Shown here piece by piece: positions 36,750-49,500 of a stretch of DNA of 64,000 nt. The translations under genes and the position numbers were made by a program. The DNA comes from Holacanthus passer (lineage: Eukaryota > Chordata > Actinopteri > Pomacanthidae): positions 12,296,001-12,360,000 of the forward strand of contig JAFREQ010000011.1 of assembly GCA_025331565.1 (NCBI GenBank), in the 5' to 3' direction. Within the stretch, counting starts at the first letter, position 1. The number at the start of each line of letters is the position of its first letter. The notes beneath the pieces were generated by a model, which had not been told where the DNA came from, made no database searches, and worked only from the letters and a program-made list of their open reading frames with translations.

Positions 36750-37003
36750 TCACCTTTTACGGCCGGGAGGGAGGTGGTATTGTCATTCAGCCAGAGAGGG
36801 AGGAGGGGTCGGAGGACGAGAGAGTTGGGGAGGGAGGTACAGGAGGAAAAGGAGTGGCCTTCTGCTGATAGTCGTCCTCTCTACCGGAGTAAAGTCTTCT
36901 CTCAGTGGCAGCTTACAGGAGGGAAAACAAACCAGAAGTTTTGAGATACAGGACAGGGAAGGAGAAAGAAGAAAAGACAGAGCTTCAAACCACAGTTTCT
37001 CCC
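36750..37003 (+). promoter_or_regulatory. fblim1: Possible fblim1 non-coding first exon and promoter
   Basis: A GA-rich, GC-richer block ends in TTTCTCCCAG/GTATGT, a good donor at 37004, with no usable start codon frame. It could be a 5'UTR exon splicing to the acceptor at 37435. Inference from donor and position only. Confidence 0.35.
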
Positions 37004-37437
37004 AGGTATGTAATGGCAGCTCACAGCCAGAGTGAGTGGGTTTTAAAGCAAACAGATCATTCAGATTTGGGCTTTCTGTCCCTAAAACCATTCATTATAG
37101 GTAATGAGAGCTGTGTGTGTGAATTTACCTCTCTAAAGTGAGAGTGAGCACTCCCACGAAGTTGACTTAGAGGGCGTATACACTTAGATTAGATATTATT
37201 GAGATTATGGGGATAAGATGTTTGTATGTGTGCAAGATGTTTACTATTAGTATGTTTTATTCTTATGTTCCAGTGTTGCTTACAAAGATAAAGTAAGGTG
37301 TTGAGTCTATGATGTGTTTCTGTTGTGTGATTGTCCTTTAAAACAGGGCTATATAACGTTAAATGCTGCATCAGTCTTGAGTCTACATAACAATTGTTCT
37401 GTACTCTGCTTAGGCTGTATGTTGGTTTTATACAGTC

Positions 37438-40400
37438 ATGGCATCAGCAGCTCCTCCAAAAAGGATGGTGTCTTCTTTCTTCATCACTCTGGCGTCTCCT
37501 CAGCGGGCCACCGTGACACAGCCCGCCCTCCAAGCCCACAGTGCCCCGGCTCGAGACAAGCAGCACGCTGCCGTACGAGTCAGCCCGAGTGACAACATCC
37601 CCTCCCTCAGACAGAAGAAAGATGACCACTCACAGTCTGAGTCTCGTGCCGGTGTAGACAGCAAAGGCCGGACTCAGGCCGGGGCCTCGGCCCGAGCTTC
37701 AGACCCTCAGAGCCCAAAACCTGCTCAGCCTGGACCCAGCAGAGGGAAGCTGCAAGAAGACGACAGAGGTGCTGCAGGTATTCATGACAAAGACACTTTT
37801 GTTGACCTTTGTTGTGTGTTTTGGACCTGTCCTTCCATAACTTTGAATCACTTGCTGAGGCAATGAGATACCCAAACCATGTAACCTAAGATACTGCTCT
37901 TTTTGGCAGTCTTCCGGATAGAAATTAAATTTGATAGAAATAAAATTGTATTTATTTTAATGACCTTTATGACAAAAGGCCTGATATTGTTCAAAGCAGA
38001 ACTCAACTGATTTTACACATCAAAATGTCTTAGGAAGTACCACAGCATCATCTGGACAAACTTGTAAGTCTAGAGGGACGTGTGAGAAGTCTGATCAATT
38101 TTCTCAAGTGATGTCACTTGAATCAGTGTTGTCCTGGTCTGAAGACTACAAGTTTGAAAATATAGAAAATCTGTGGGTGTGGTGTTAGAAAGAAGTGAAC
38201 TTATCAGACCGCTCCACATCTCTGCTTGAGGCAAACAGCAAATGGCAGAACTGTCAAGTTGCATTGTGGGTAATACAGGAGTCAGGTTTTCAGTAAAAAA
38301 GACCTTGCATACATTTCTATATATTCTTATACTGTCCATTGTTCATCTGACAATGTTAGAAGAGCGTGATACTAAATCGGTGGAGGAGTCTTTCAGTTGG
38401 ACAAAAATTCATAACCCTCCTGTCACACTCGCTGGATTCAGGATGTATTGTATACAATCAGGCTGAAAACGATAAGTATTATCTGTGAGGAACATTTGCT
38501 ATATTTGATCACATTTGACTTCCTTTTTCAGGAACATGCAGAAAAGCTGTCACTTTAGTTTAACAACATTTGAGGAGCAAAACGCAAGCTTCGATATCTC
38601 CCTTTATTTTGTTTTTTATTATCATTATTATATTATTATTTTCTCAGTTATATTTGTCTTTCTCATTGAATGATTTAATCATGGCATGGAGGTTTCCTTT
38701 GTTGGGTTTCATATTAATCTTATTCTGAATTCAAGAAAATTTCAGTGCTTACTTAAAAAGCATGGGGGAATAATTGTTTTTCTGTGTAAGTCACTACAAA
38801 ATGACTTGAAATAAGTGTTTTTCTTGTCAAACAGAGCTCTTCCCTCCTCCTCCTCCTCCTCCTGCTGTTGCACTGCCTTCATCTCTGGGAACGTCGTTCT
38901 CTACAGAATCAGCCCTTCCACCACCTCCTCCTGCCCAGACGCCTCTCTCCCACCCTCTGACCCCAGGCCAGCAGCTGGTTTACAACAGAGAGGTATACAG
39001 ACTTTTCTTAAGTCACATTTGCATCACCCAAATCTTATACCACTGTCTTTTACTGTTTTTAACACTTGATCCAAATTTTCCCTAATAAATTTCTTGTGAA
39101 GCAGACAAGTCATTTTTTCCCACAGTGAAGGATTACAACTTTCCACAACTTTTACAGATATTGTATTATGTTGTGCAGTGGTTGTGAAGAATCATCTGCG
39201 AAACACATTATTAAAGAAAACAGCTGTCTTTTAGATATGGCTGAATGATCAAAAACATTTTATGAACTGTATACATTTTTCTTTCCAAATGTTGATATCT
39301 GTGTAAGAAACTTTAGTTCCCAACATTACAGCCTGTGTTTTTAATTGTGATGTTGAATACAGAGAATCTAAAGATTGGCATGATACTGCTTCAACCTTGG
39401 AAATGCATTAAGAGTTAGAAGAGCTTGAAATGACGACCTCGCTCATGATTCTGGCATGACTTTAACAAATGTTTTAGAGCAAAAAATTGATTGATTACAT
39501 TTTTTTTTACCTTTGAAAAGGATAATCACAATCTGTATCTATAGTATTGTATAAAAGGCAACAAAAATGGAAACTTTAGTGCCCTGACTGCCAACACAGT
39601 ACCCAAGTCCTGACTTCATTGGTTGACTCTCATCCTTCAGCCTTTACACCTTTAAATCCCCTCTTCTCCCATTCTGCTTGTAGCATCAAACGTGTAATTT
39701 TATAGTTTAGTTTTACATTAACAATGCGCTTTACATTTAAGGTGGAAACAAGACCACCATCTAGTGGGCTAACACAAGATGAACAAACCCATGGGATCCA
39801 TAAAAATAGCGGAGACACCAGCGTGGAGAGTAAAGGTAACATGATCCCTATTCACATTCACCACTCAGCCTTTAAACAGTTGCACTTTGACAATACACAT
39901 ATGATGTTAACCTGCTTTGACATTTGATGTTTGTGTACGATGCAGAGGTGTGTGGCTTCTGTCGGAAACCTGTGGCTCTCTCTCAACCTGCAATAGAGGC
40001 CTTAAACAGGACGTACCATGATGGTTGTTTCCAGTGTAGATCTTGTCACATTCCCCTGGCTGGTAAACAGTATTACAACAAGGCAGGGATCCCACTCTGT
40101 GAAGACTGCTACCAGGTAAAGTCAATACAGACTCCACTACAGGATATAGTATATAGGATATACAGGGTACAGGAAATACTTATCAAAGCTGCACATACAA
40201 ATGCATGTTTTTGCAAAAGTCCATACCAATGTTTTTACATGCTCATTTGCTGCAAAGGATTTAGACTAATGCTAACTGTTTCCCAAAGACTGCTGTACAT
40301 TACATTTACATTAATTGTGGCTTTCCTATACCTTACAGGCTCCCTTTACTTTTGCTGCAGGTTGAAAATCAACTTGCACAGACTTGAAATGCATCAATCA

Positions 40401-41378
40401 CAGTTAAAATTATGATGATATTATGTTATCTCAACCAGGTTTCAGGTCTGTGCAAGCTGATTTTTATTCTTCACAAAAATGCATGCAAGCCAATCGCTGC
40501 TTGGAGAGTGAGAAAACACAATTCAAAAACTGTAAACGCTATGCTATGTTTTGGAAAATGACCAGCAATCATGCAGAGGAGGTATAGGTGTGGTATAATG
40601 TTGGTATCTCCTTTTAACACAGAAATGTATTGACCATGTATTTCTGTCTCTTAGGCCAGTCTGGAGCTTTGCTGGGCATGTGGGGAGGCTATCACAGATC
40701 ATGTGATCCGTGCACTGGAGCGAGCATACCATCTTTCCTGTTTCACCTGTGCAACATGTAAACAGCAAATTGGAGAGCAAGCGTTTGCTCAGGGAGAAGT
40801 TGGAGAGGTTTATTGCCTCCAGGACTATTACAGGTATGAGAGTGAGACATCCTTTACACAACTCACCAAAGAGGAGAGATTTTCCTTTTTATTGAACTTT
40901 TAACTTTTACTTGCCAATGTAATGTATGTCTTCACTTTGTGTAAAGCAGTTTAAACTACTGTCTTTGAAAGGTCATATAAAGTTATCTTGCCTTGTCTAA
41001 TATATTCTCTCCTCTAAAATGATGTCCATAAAGGAAGTATGCTCCAAAGTGTAACGCCTGCAACCAGCTAATCATTCCAAAAGAAGATGGTACTGACAGC
41101 TATAATGTTGAATGCCTGGGACGCTCCTACCATGAGAACTGCTACAGATGTGAGGTGGGTGTCCTGCGAGTAAACAGTAAACTGTACAGACACACTGACA
41201 CATATCCAAACACACACATACACACATTAATCCCCAGCAGTCAATCAGTCTGTCATACTGTCCGCAGGTCTGTGTCATCCAGCTTTCTCCTGAACCAAAT
41301 GAGCATGGCTGCTATCCTTTGGATGGGAAGATGCTTTGCAAATCTTGCCATCTGAGCCTGGTTTCTGGCCAGCACTAA
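37438..41378 (+). CDS. fblim1: fblim1 (migfilin), filamin-binding LIM protein 1
   Basis: Migfilin links filamin and kindlin at cell-matrix adhesions. Seven coding exons: 37438-37777, 38835-38992, 39742-39835, 39946-40115, 40655-40833, 41034-41154, 41268-41378. They total 1173 nt (390 aa; human 373), in frame. The N-terminal filamin-binding motif is kept (PKRMVSSFFITLASP, residues about 7-21). A poly-proline segment (LFPPPPPPPAVALP, SALPPPPPAQ) matches the VASP-binding region. Three LIM domains follow: about 200-253 (CGFC...HDGCFQC...CEDC), 260-313 (CWAC...HLSCFTC...CLQD) and 320-384 (CNAC...HENCYRC...CKSC), with all zinc-binding positions occupied. The start follows an acceptor at 37435 and ATGGCATC fits MASxxP. 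The gene precedes spen as in human. Confidence 0.96.
38040..38310. repeat. Dispersed repeat copy in fblim1 intron 1
   Basis: Shares GAAGTCTGAT, TGGGTGTGG, AGAAGTGA, CATCTCTGCTTGAGGC and GTTGCATTGTGGGTAAT (last block 38258-38274) in the same order with 61530-61770. A shorter relative of the last block is at 35243. Confidence 0.7.
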
Positions 41379-41601
41379 CACTGGCCTCATAGCCCATGAT
41401 AAACTGCAACAGATGGAAAAGTGCCACAAGTCCGGCTTCAGAGAGATGGGAGACTTTGCATGTGCATTGAAGACTCTGGAATACAAACGACACACATCTT
41501 TTTCTAATAGAACAATTATGAAATATGGCTTATTTTTTACAATATAACATGCTTTCTGAAGATCCTCCTATTCTTCTTTTATACTTGATAATTTTGCACT
41601 C

Positions 41602-41607
41602 AATAAA
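41602..41607 (+). terminator. fblim1: Proximal poly(A) signal of fblim1
   Basis: AATAAA 224 bases past the stop codon. Another AATAAA at 42407-42412 could serve a longer 3'UTR. Confidence 0.45.
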
Positions 41608-41609
41608 CT

Positions 41610-43200
41610 CTACAAAATGCACCAAATATATTTATGTAACAGACTTTGCGAAAGTGTACGACGAACATTATTTTGAATTTATGTCAATCTCAATCAGTAT
41701 CCTGTTTCTTGATCACATTAACCCTTTATATAAAGAATAAAAATCTATATAAAAAAACTTTATATAAAAGTAAACTAATATATTTTATCTCAAGGCAGGC
41801 TCCAACATATAGAACATTTGTTAAATCACACATCACACGTAAAGAAAATAACCTTCAGGCAACTGACACAACTCAGAAACCATATTGCAAAGACAAATTT
41901 GCTCTAGCCTTCTACTAAACCCCCACGGCGAGTGTAACTCAACATCTGTGGCAAAATACGTCAGCAGCAGTATTGAATACAGACATTAGAGCTTTTGTAA
42001 AATAATGTGTAACAGGGCACAAAAGCACATCTTAAAGCACTCATTGTGGACCAAAACCTGAAGGTGCTTTTGATGTGAGTTTGAATACATCCATAAGATC
42101 TTCACTGGACCACAGGGCCTCAACAATAGAACTATTCACTTTGATTTGAATCATCGCAGTATTAAATTCTCATTCAGATCCCAGCTAAAGTATTTTTTTA
42201 ATTTATGTTCTGTATCTCAAAATTGTTGAATTGCATATCTTTGTATCAAAAACATTTATTAAAACATTTTTTGAAAAAAGTAATTTTGTCATTTATTGCC
42301 ACGTTATTTATTTTACTGGGTAAATGTAGTAATGGTGATTTGCTAGCCTGTTATCTGTTCTGTCTGGTCTTTGAAAAGAAAGAAATGAAAAGTTGAATTC
42401 ATACAAAATAAAAACCACACCCTTGCTCATTAAACAAATTCTTTTCTGTCATGTACTCACTTCTCCTAGTATGACCAGTGTCTTCTGGTGGCTGATTTTA
42501 GTTAATGTCGTCAAAGTCTCTAGTTTTGGTCCTTACACTGTATTTTAGTATTCATCATATCAGAATAAAAAATATTCATTATCCATCGGTGCACAATGTT
42601 TGCACACCCAATAACCGGCTGCAAGGTGAGTGTTTGTGAATGTAAGTTTTGTCCAAGGAAGCAACTCTGAACTCTGTATTCACATTTCCTGCTGATGAAT
42701 CAAGGATTTCATATAGGGAGATCAAAGGTGGGCTGAGTGTTAAATGAGGGTGGGAACTTTTCTGACCAGCTGATGTATCCATACCAAGACAGTAATAAGA
42801 TTTTTTTGGGTTGTCGATCAGATTCCAGCGTTGATTCACCTAAAACTAAAATAACAAACATTTACTATATCTCAGCTTGTTAAAAAATGAATCTTTGTGT
42901 TTCAGCCTGTTATCAGACAAAACAAGCAATTTGAAGATGACACTTGGACATTTTGCTTATTTTAACATTTGTTACATTGTTAAGATTTAACAAATAATGA
43001 ATTAATTGAGAAGGAATGGTCAAAATATGAATTTTTAGTTGCAGCCCTTGTTTCTGTTCATGTGCACATCGACTGAGATGATCGCTGCTTAATTTATATA
43101 TTCAGCTTTAAATGAATAGCTCAACTTTTTATTTATCCAATACTGACACACAAAAGATGATGGCCTCCGTTTTTATGCTACTCGAATGTTTTCAAATCAA
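41610..43200. other. fblim1 distal 3'UTR and spacer before spen
   Basis: AT-rich sequence with a second poly(A) signal at 42407-42412. No coding exon was recognised on either strand. Confidence 0.45.
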
Positions 43201-43209
43201 TAATATTGA

Positions 43210-43514
43210 TCACGTTGGAGGAAAATCGCGCGCTCGCTGTTACGCATATTCATGACTGTCGAGCACGCGCAGCAGGCCGAGGCCCGGGGGCGCGCAGCTC
43301 GCACTCAAGCTCACCAGGAGCGAGGATCGGGCGCGTTCACGTCCGCGGATCGAGGACGCAGCAGCAACAGCTAAAGCTAAACGGACGGCGGCTAACAGGC
43401 CCAGATTATTCACGGAATCCACCGTCGTTCATTTTGTTCAGGCGGACCTCCGACCGGCAGGGATTAGAAACGTGCCAGATCATATGTGTGTGAAGGGGGA
43501 AAGAATAGCGCAAG
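43210..43514 (+). promoter_or_regulatory. spen: CpG-rich promoter and 5'UTR of spen
   Basis: Dense CpGs (for example GCGCGCTCGCTG, GGCCCGGGGGCGCGCAG) appear abruptly at 43225 in AT-rich surroundings and continue to the spen start. This is the strongest CpG cluster of the window and fits a TATA-less housekeeping promoter. Confidence 0.6.
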
Positions 43515-46500
43515 ATGGTTCGGGAAACCAGACACCTTTGGGTGGGAAATTTACCCGAACATGTCCGAGAGGAGAAAATTGTGGAGCATTTTAAACGGTA
43601 GGTTACGCAAGACGGAGCCTGTGTTGGCGAAGCAGCGCGCGTTAGCTGCAGCACGAACGTTAGCTAGCAGCGCTGGGTAGCCTGCGACTAATGCTAATGC
43701 TGCTAACGTTAGCATTTTTGTAAGTTTTACAAGTCACGGGGTTTCATATGTGCTGCATATGCTATGTTGCAGCACAGCAATGTTCGTTAAACCGAAATCC
43801 CCGGAATTCAGCTACTTATGTTTAATTGTTTAGTATTTCTAATATTTGGCTAACTTTTGCTAAAGCCAGCAGGCAAGTAACGTTAGCTCGGTTTGCTAGC
43901 CACCGAGCTGCTACCACCCAACCAACCAACCATTTTGTGGGAAGTCAAGACGTTTTCATAATCAGTACAAGCCAAAAAGCAGCTAACGTTAGCTGGACAG
44001 CAGGTCAAATCACATTAGATGACTTGTGTTATTTTGACCACTGGAGACGTCAGAATCATAACGTTATATCTCCGGTCAGCTGATGTTAGAGAAATATTAA
44101 AATGTGGAGAAATCAGCCACCGATCAGTGATCGGACTGAGCTGGTAATCAAATGTTAGCAAGTAGTTGAGCTGCTTGACGTCGGTAGCCATCACTATAGT
44201 TAAAGTCGGCTAAGATACTCAATGTTGATCTCTAATTTGGCCAAGTTACAAGTACATTTCAAATCGGGCTTTGCTCCCGCGAATAAGCAACAGAGCTAAC
44301 AGCATAAACTTGTATGTTTTCCCGTGTTCAGAGAAGTAATTTAAAGCCATGTAACGTTATCAATGTCTTTATCATTTTGCTATGTAAGCTAAAGCTATTC
44401 GAGTAACTCATCAACAGACTCATCTGTAACACAACAAACATTACATCCAGTCTTTGTTATTGTTTTTGATCTTTTGACAGCTGTGTGTTTAAGGACTTTT
44501 ATAGCTTTAAACACTGATATTTGTAATGTGTTAGGTCCTAGAGGGATGTTTGAATAACATTAGGACTTTGAAGAAACCTCAACACTCCCAACAATATTTG
44601 TAACACCAAGTTGAGTCATCAAGTATAATGATTGCAGACTCTTCCTTATATTCAGACAGTTCACTCCTGTGCGGTGGCCTAGTGGAAACTTGCTTTAGTT
44701 TAAAATTAGAGGTGAATCATTACTGTTTTCTTGTAGTATCAGTGCCTCTTCTGTGCGTTATTTGCCTCTTCCTGGCATACAGAGAAACAGCTGCTCTTAC
44801 CCTATTGTTAGCTGGTGTATATGTAATTTCCTCTTTGTTTTCATTGTAATTCCCTCGCAGGTATGGGCGTGTGGAAAGTGTTAAAGTGCTGCGGAAGCGA
44901 GGGTCAGAGGGTGGTGTTGCAGCCTTTGTGGATTTTGTGGATATCAAAAGTGCGCAGAAGGCTCACAATGCTGTCAACAAGATGGGAGACAGGGACCTTC
45001 GGACTGACTACAATGAACCCGGGTCAGTGCCTAGTGCTGTTCGGGGCCTTGAAGACAGCTCCCCCTCGAGCAGTCGAGACGTTACAGGATTCTCTAGGGG
45101 AACAGTTGGTCCAGTGTTTGGCCCCCCTGTGTCCCTTCACACCAGAGAGGGACGTTATGAACGGAGAATAGATGGGTAAGTGGACACGGCCTCCCCTTAA
45201 AATCCGGGGGAATCTAGGTATTGGATAGGTGTAAAACCTAAACACATAGTGGGGTTATTCGTGAGGGATATGTGCCTCAAGGGGGTTACACAAAGGTAAT
45301 TAGGGATCGTTCCACTTTTCATCCTAATTGACTCGCCTTTCCCATGGGATCTAAGTAAATTAACTACACATTATCATTTGGTAAGGTAACTATAATTCAA
45401 GGTTTGACATCTGGTTTGGATATTACATCTGTGAGGAATATCCTGGTGAGTTTTGGATTTATTACATTTTGCGGGAAACTACCTTGGGGAGCTTTTGGAT
45501 ATTTTTTAAACATTTTCTCCTAAATATCGGATCTAACCTTGATTTTTTTACTTGGAATCGCTTGAAACTGGAAGTAAATCCCTATTATGAAGGATGTACT
45601 TTTCTTTGAAGAATCTATTCAGGCAATATATAATAACTTCAAGGATCTCCCATCTTGGGTTGTCAATTGTTTTTTCCTCTTGGCAACAGCTGATGGACTA
45701 CTTTTACCATTTTTTTTGTCTGTGGATACGGCCTGTTCTGGATTAAAGTTTTGAACAAGTGGAAGAACGATACATTTGTTACACATCACAGAAATGACAG
45801 AAGTAGTGCGTATGTCCTAGGCTATCTCAGTCATTTTAGGATGAGATTAACTATATAGAATAAACACATTTTGCCAAATATGGAAGCTATACCAAGAAGA
45901 CTTTTCAAGAACACTGAGGATCCAAACAACCAACCAGCAAAGTTTGTGGAGCTATTCTTGTTTTGGATTGATGACCATGAAGACACATGAAGACTGCGTA
46001 GTTGGGATGTACCCCCCTGGATGTACGCAATACCGATACCCCATGTTGGATGTACTGATGTGGACCCTAGTGTGGATAGGTGTAGCTGCCGTTCATTTGG
46101 ATTACTCGAGAGTGGATGTAGCTGTGTGAGGCCTCAGTGAGGAGAAGAGCACTCCAAGTATGTTACAGAGAGATGAAGACAACTTGAGATGAAGTAACTT
46201 GAAATGTTACTATATAAAGATGAAGCCTCCCCATGTGTGCACCTGTTAAGATCCATGGATTGTGGAATAATGTCATCCCTGTGAGCCCATGAGGATTTTA
46301 TGTGCTGCGATCGTAGTGTCTGCGAGACTACAAGCTTGTGTGACGTTAAACTACATGACCTTCACCAGTGGAATACATTTTTGACTTTTTAAAAAATGTT
46401 TTACTTGAAGCCAAACTTTTGGAACATACTATTCCACATACTACAAGACAAGACTGATCCAGTTGGATGTATTTTCCATTCGGGCATCATCTTACTTGTA

Positions 46501-49500
46501 TAGTCAACCTGGAATGCGCTGAATTACCCTGAAGTTCATCATCTTTTTTTTTTTAATCCATATTTATTTATTCAGGTCTTATGTTCCTATAGTTTTTTAC
46601 CACATGTCCTGAAATCCATAAAGAGGTCCATTTCTGTGATTGTTTTGTTTTTCCCTTTTTCCATCCAGTGAAGAGAATTAAGTAGTCTAACTGTGGATTA
46701 TACATCAACAATCTACTGGCCTGGTGCTCCACAATATTTGAAGATAACGTGCAGTGCGTTTCAAGAGAACCGTTTTTGCCTAATTAGATCAATTGATTTT
46801 TCCCCATGGTTTTTCATTCGGGCTCTCACATTCTGACCACCTAGATTTTATTTGGATTAGTTTCGGTAACTTCTTTCCCAAAAGGTTGGTATTGCTCTGC
46901 CCTCTGCATATTTTCTTTCTCTAACCTTCTTTAGTGCTTTGTCTAATATTAGGTTTTGCACTGCTTTTAGGGAAAAGATTAATTTAATGAGAGGAAAAAT
47001 ATATATTTTATAAAATGCTTAGATAAAATATATATGTATTATTTGTTATTTCTTTATGTAAGTGCCTCTTTTTTCCAGCATCACATAACTACAACAAAGT
47101 AATGTTTTCACATTGAACACATTGATCTGAATTCTGCATGGCATTTTAAATTTCTTTACCACTGAGCTCCTCGATAGGAGACTTGTCCAGCTGAATATTT
47201 AAGAGAAATGTTTCATTTTGATATTTTTCTTTTTCTTACCAGCAATAGTTCATGAACAGTCAGCCTCTGAAAACAGCTCCCCTGGACATCCAGAGGAGCC
47301 AAAAGTGCTCAATGTTTTTATTTTTGCTAATAAAAGTCATTAAGAACTATTAACAGTATTTCAGCATTGCTGAATTATGTGTTTGTATGAGTAGATCTAC
47401 AAAATGAAACAGATGGTTGTAGTGACTGTCAGAGTCTGGGGCTGCTTTGTTTCATGTGACTGTTTATGAATTTACAGCATAGAAAATTGTGCTTGTTAGT
47501 AGTTTTATTGCTCTCAGAAAGCAAAATATCATCGTAGGCTACTGACAGTTTAGAGATCGGAGCATTGTTTATATTTGTAGTGACAGACGGTGCCAGCATT
47601 TGATAGGTTGACCCTGTCATGAAGAGTCAAATTATTCAGCTTATTTGTCTAGGAATTTGGTATTGTTTTTCTAATCATTGTTAAAATGCTTCTCTTGTGC
47701 CTCCCTAAATTCTTATTTGAATGAAAATATAATGCAACCTTTACTGTGTAAGTTAGCACTTCTTCTCAGTCAATAAACTGGAACCCCATTGAAGTGACCT
47801 GTGTTTGTTTTTGATGGTAACAAATAAAAAAAATTGATGGAGACAGACCAATCAGTTTTGCCAAGGCAAGAATGACAAGTTGTCTAGATTAAAAATACTG
47901 GCACTGCTCTTTATACCAGTATTAAGCTACTTAAATTGACCCCCCATCTTATCTGGCCTGCTCTCAGCTGTGACCTTGCTGTACCCGGCCATTTGGATTT
48001 TCACTATTGTGAATTTTGATAACAAAATGGCTTTAACTGTTTTTTATGAATCATAGTAACTCCTTCTCCTTCTCTACCCTGTTCTTATTTTACAGTAGCT
48101 CAGAAAGCCGTGAACGTGCATATGATCACAGCCCATATGGACACCATGAACGCAGCGGCACTTTCGACAGACAGCGTCACTACAACGCTGATTATTACAG
48201 AGATCGTTCTATGTTTGCTGCCACTGGCCCAGGGAGCAGTGCTATTGGGGGAAGCTTTGAGGCATCAGACCCACATTTTGACTCTAGAATTCGAGACCCC
48301 TTCACTCTTACTAATTCTACACGACGTGACCTATACAGAGATGACAGAGGACGACGTGTTGATAGAACCTACCATCATCGTCGGAGCAGATCATCTCATT
48401 CCTCACAGTCAAGGCACCCTTCCCCACAACGGACCACGGGACAAACCCCCAAAACTCCTCATTCCCCTAAAAGAGCTCCTTTGTCCCCTGGGAGAGGCCC
48501 GCGATCTCGATCCCGCAGCAGGTCTTCAAGCTCTGATTCTGTCAGCAGCACCAGCAGCACAGGCAGTGGCAGGTGTGACTTTTGTTTTGTTATGATCCCA
48601 ATGCTTTTGTCAGTGCACAAACCATCAGTAGTTATTAGCAAATGCTCTTTTGGCTCAGACTGACAAGTGTCTAACCAGTTTTCTGACTTTTTTAAATAAA
48701 TTTTTTTGTGAAAATAGCGATTCAAACAGCAGCTCAAGTGATGGGTCTCGAGCACGCTCTGTTCAGTCGTCAGCTACGCACGCACCAACTCAGTCTTCTA
48801 TGGTGCTTGACTCAGATGAGCCACGCAGGAGCTTTGGAATTAAAGTGCAAAACCTACCAGTGCGCTCCACAGGTGAGTTTCTACATGGCCTCATAAAGAC
48901 TTTAATGGTTGCCAGAGGACATTGTCTAAAATTTAGGATAAGAGATTCATCACCTGGACTACTGTTGTAATTTTGAATGTAGATTACATACAGCAATAGT
49001 CTCTGATCATGTGCTGTTGATTTTAGGTCAACCAAGTTGTCTATTTGACATCCATTTTACATGCCAAGGCCTGGTAAACAAAGTTTTACCTGTAAAGAAT
49101 AGTCTTATCAACTAAATTAATTAATATGCGTATGGTTAGAAGTGTGTTTCACTGTTCCTTTTCAGTCCTATGTCATGCTTGGATGTTTGGTAATGTATAA
49201 TGTGAAGTAAAGAGCAAAATGTGTGAATGTGTTATCATCAGTCATTTATGGTTTTTTTATCTTAAACTTCTGTCTTCTTTGTTGCCTTATTATATTCAGG
49301 CTTGAGTCACTGCTTAAAAAATAAAGAAAAAAAATAGTTTATTGCTGATTCAAGAGTTGGAAAGCATAATTCCCTTGTCCACAGGTTTATGTGTGAATGA
49401 GTTCTTATTAAGAGATATATTTACATCACCTGTAGACTTGGCCATTATTGTGATTTTTGAAAGTCAATTGTTTTTAGTTGTCTTTTTGAAGATGGGCATT

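Noticed and set aside
45944..46129. 61-residue ORF in spen intron 2
   Set aside because: It is generated by repeated GGATGTA/GTGGAT words; no splice sites frame it and nothing homologous is known to me.
48110..48595. 161-residue plus-strand ORF overlapping spen exon 3
   Set aside because: Out-of-frame shadow of the serine/arginine-rich exon, whose own frame matches human SPEN.
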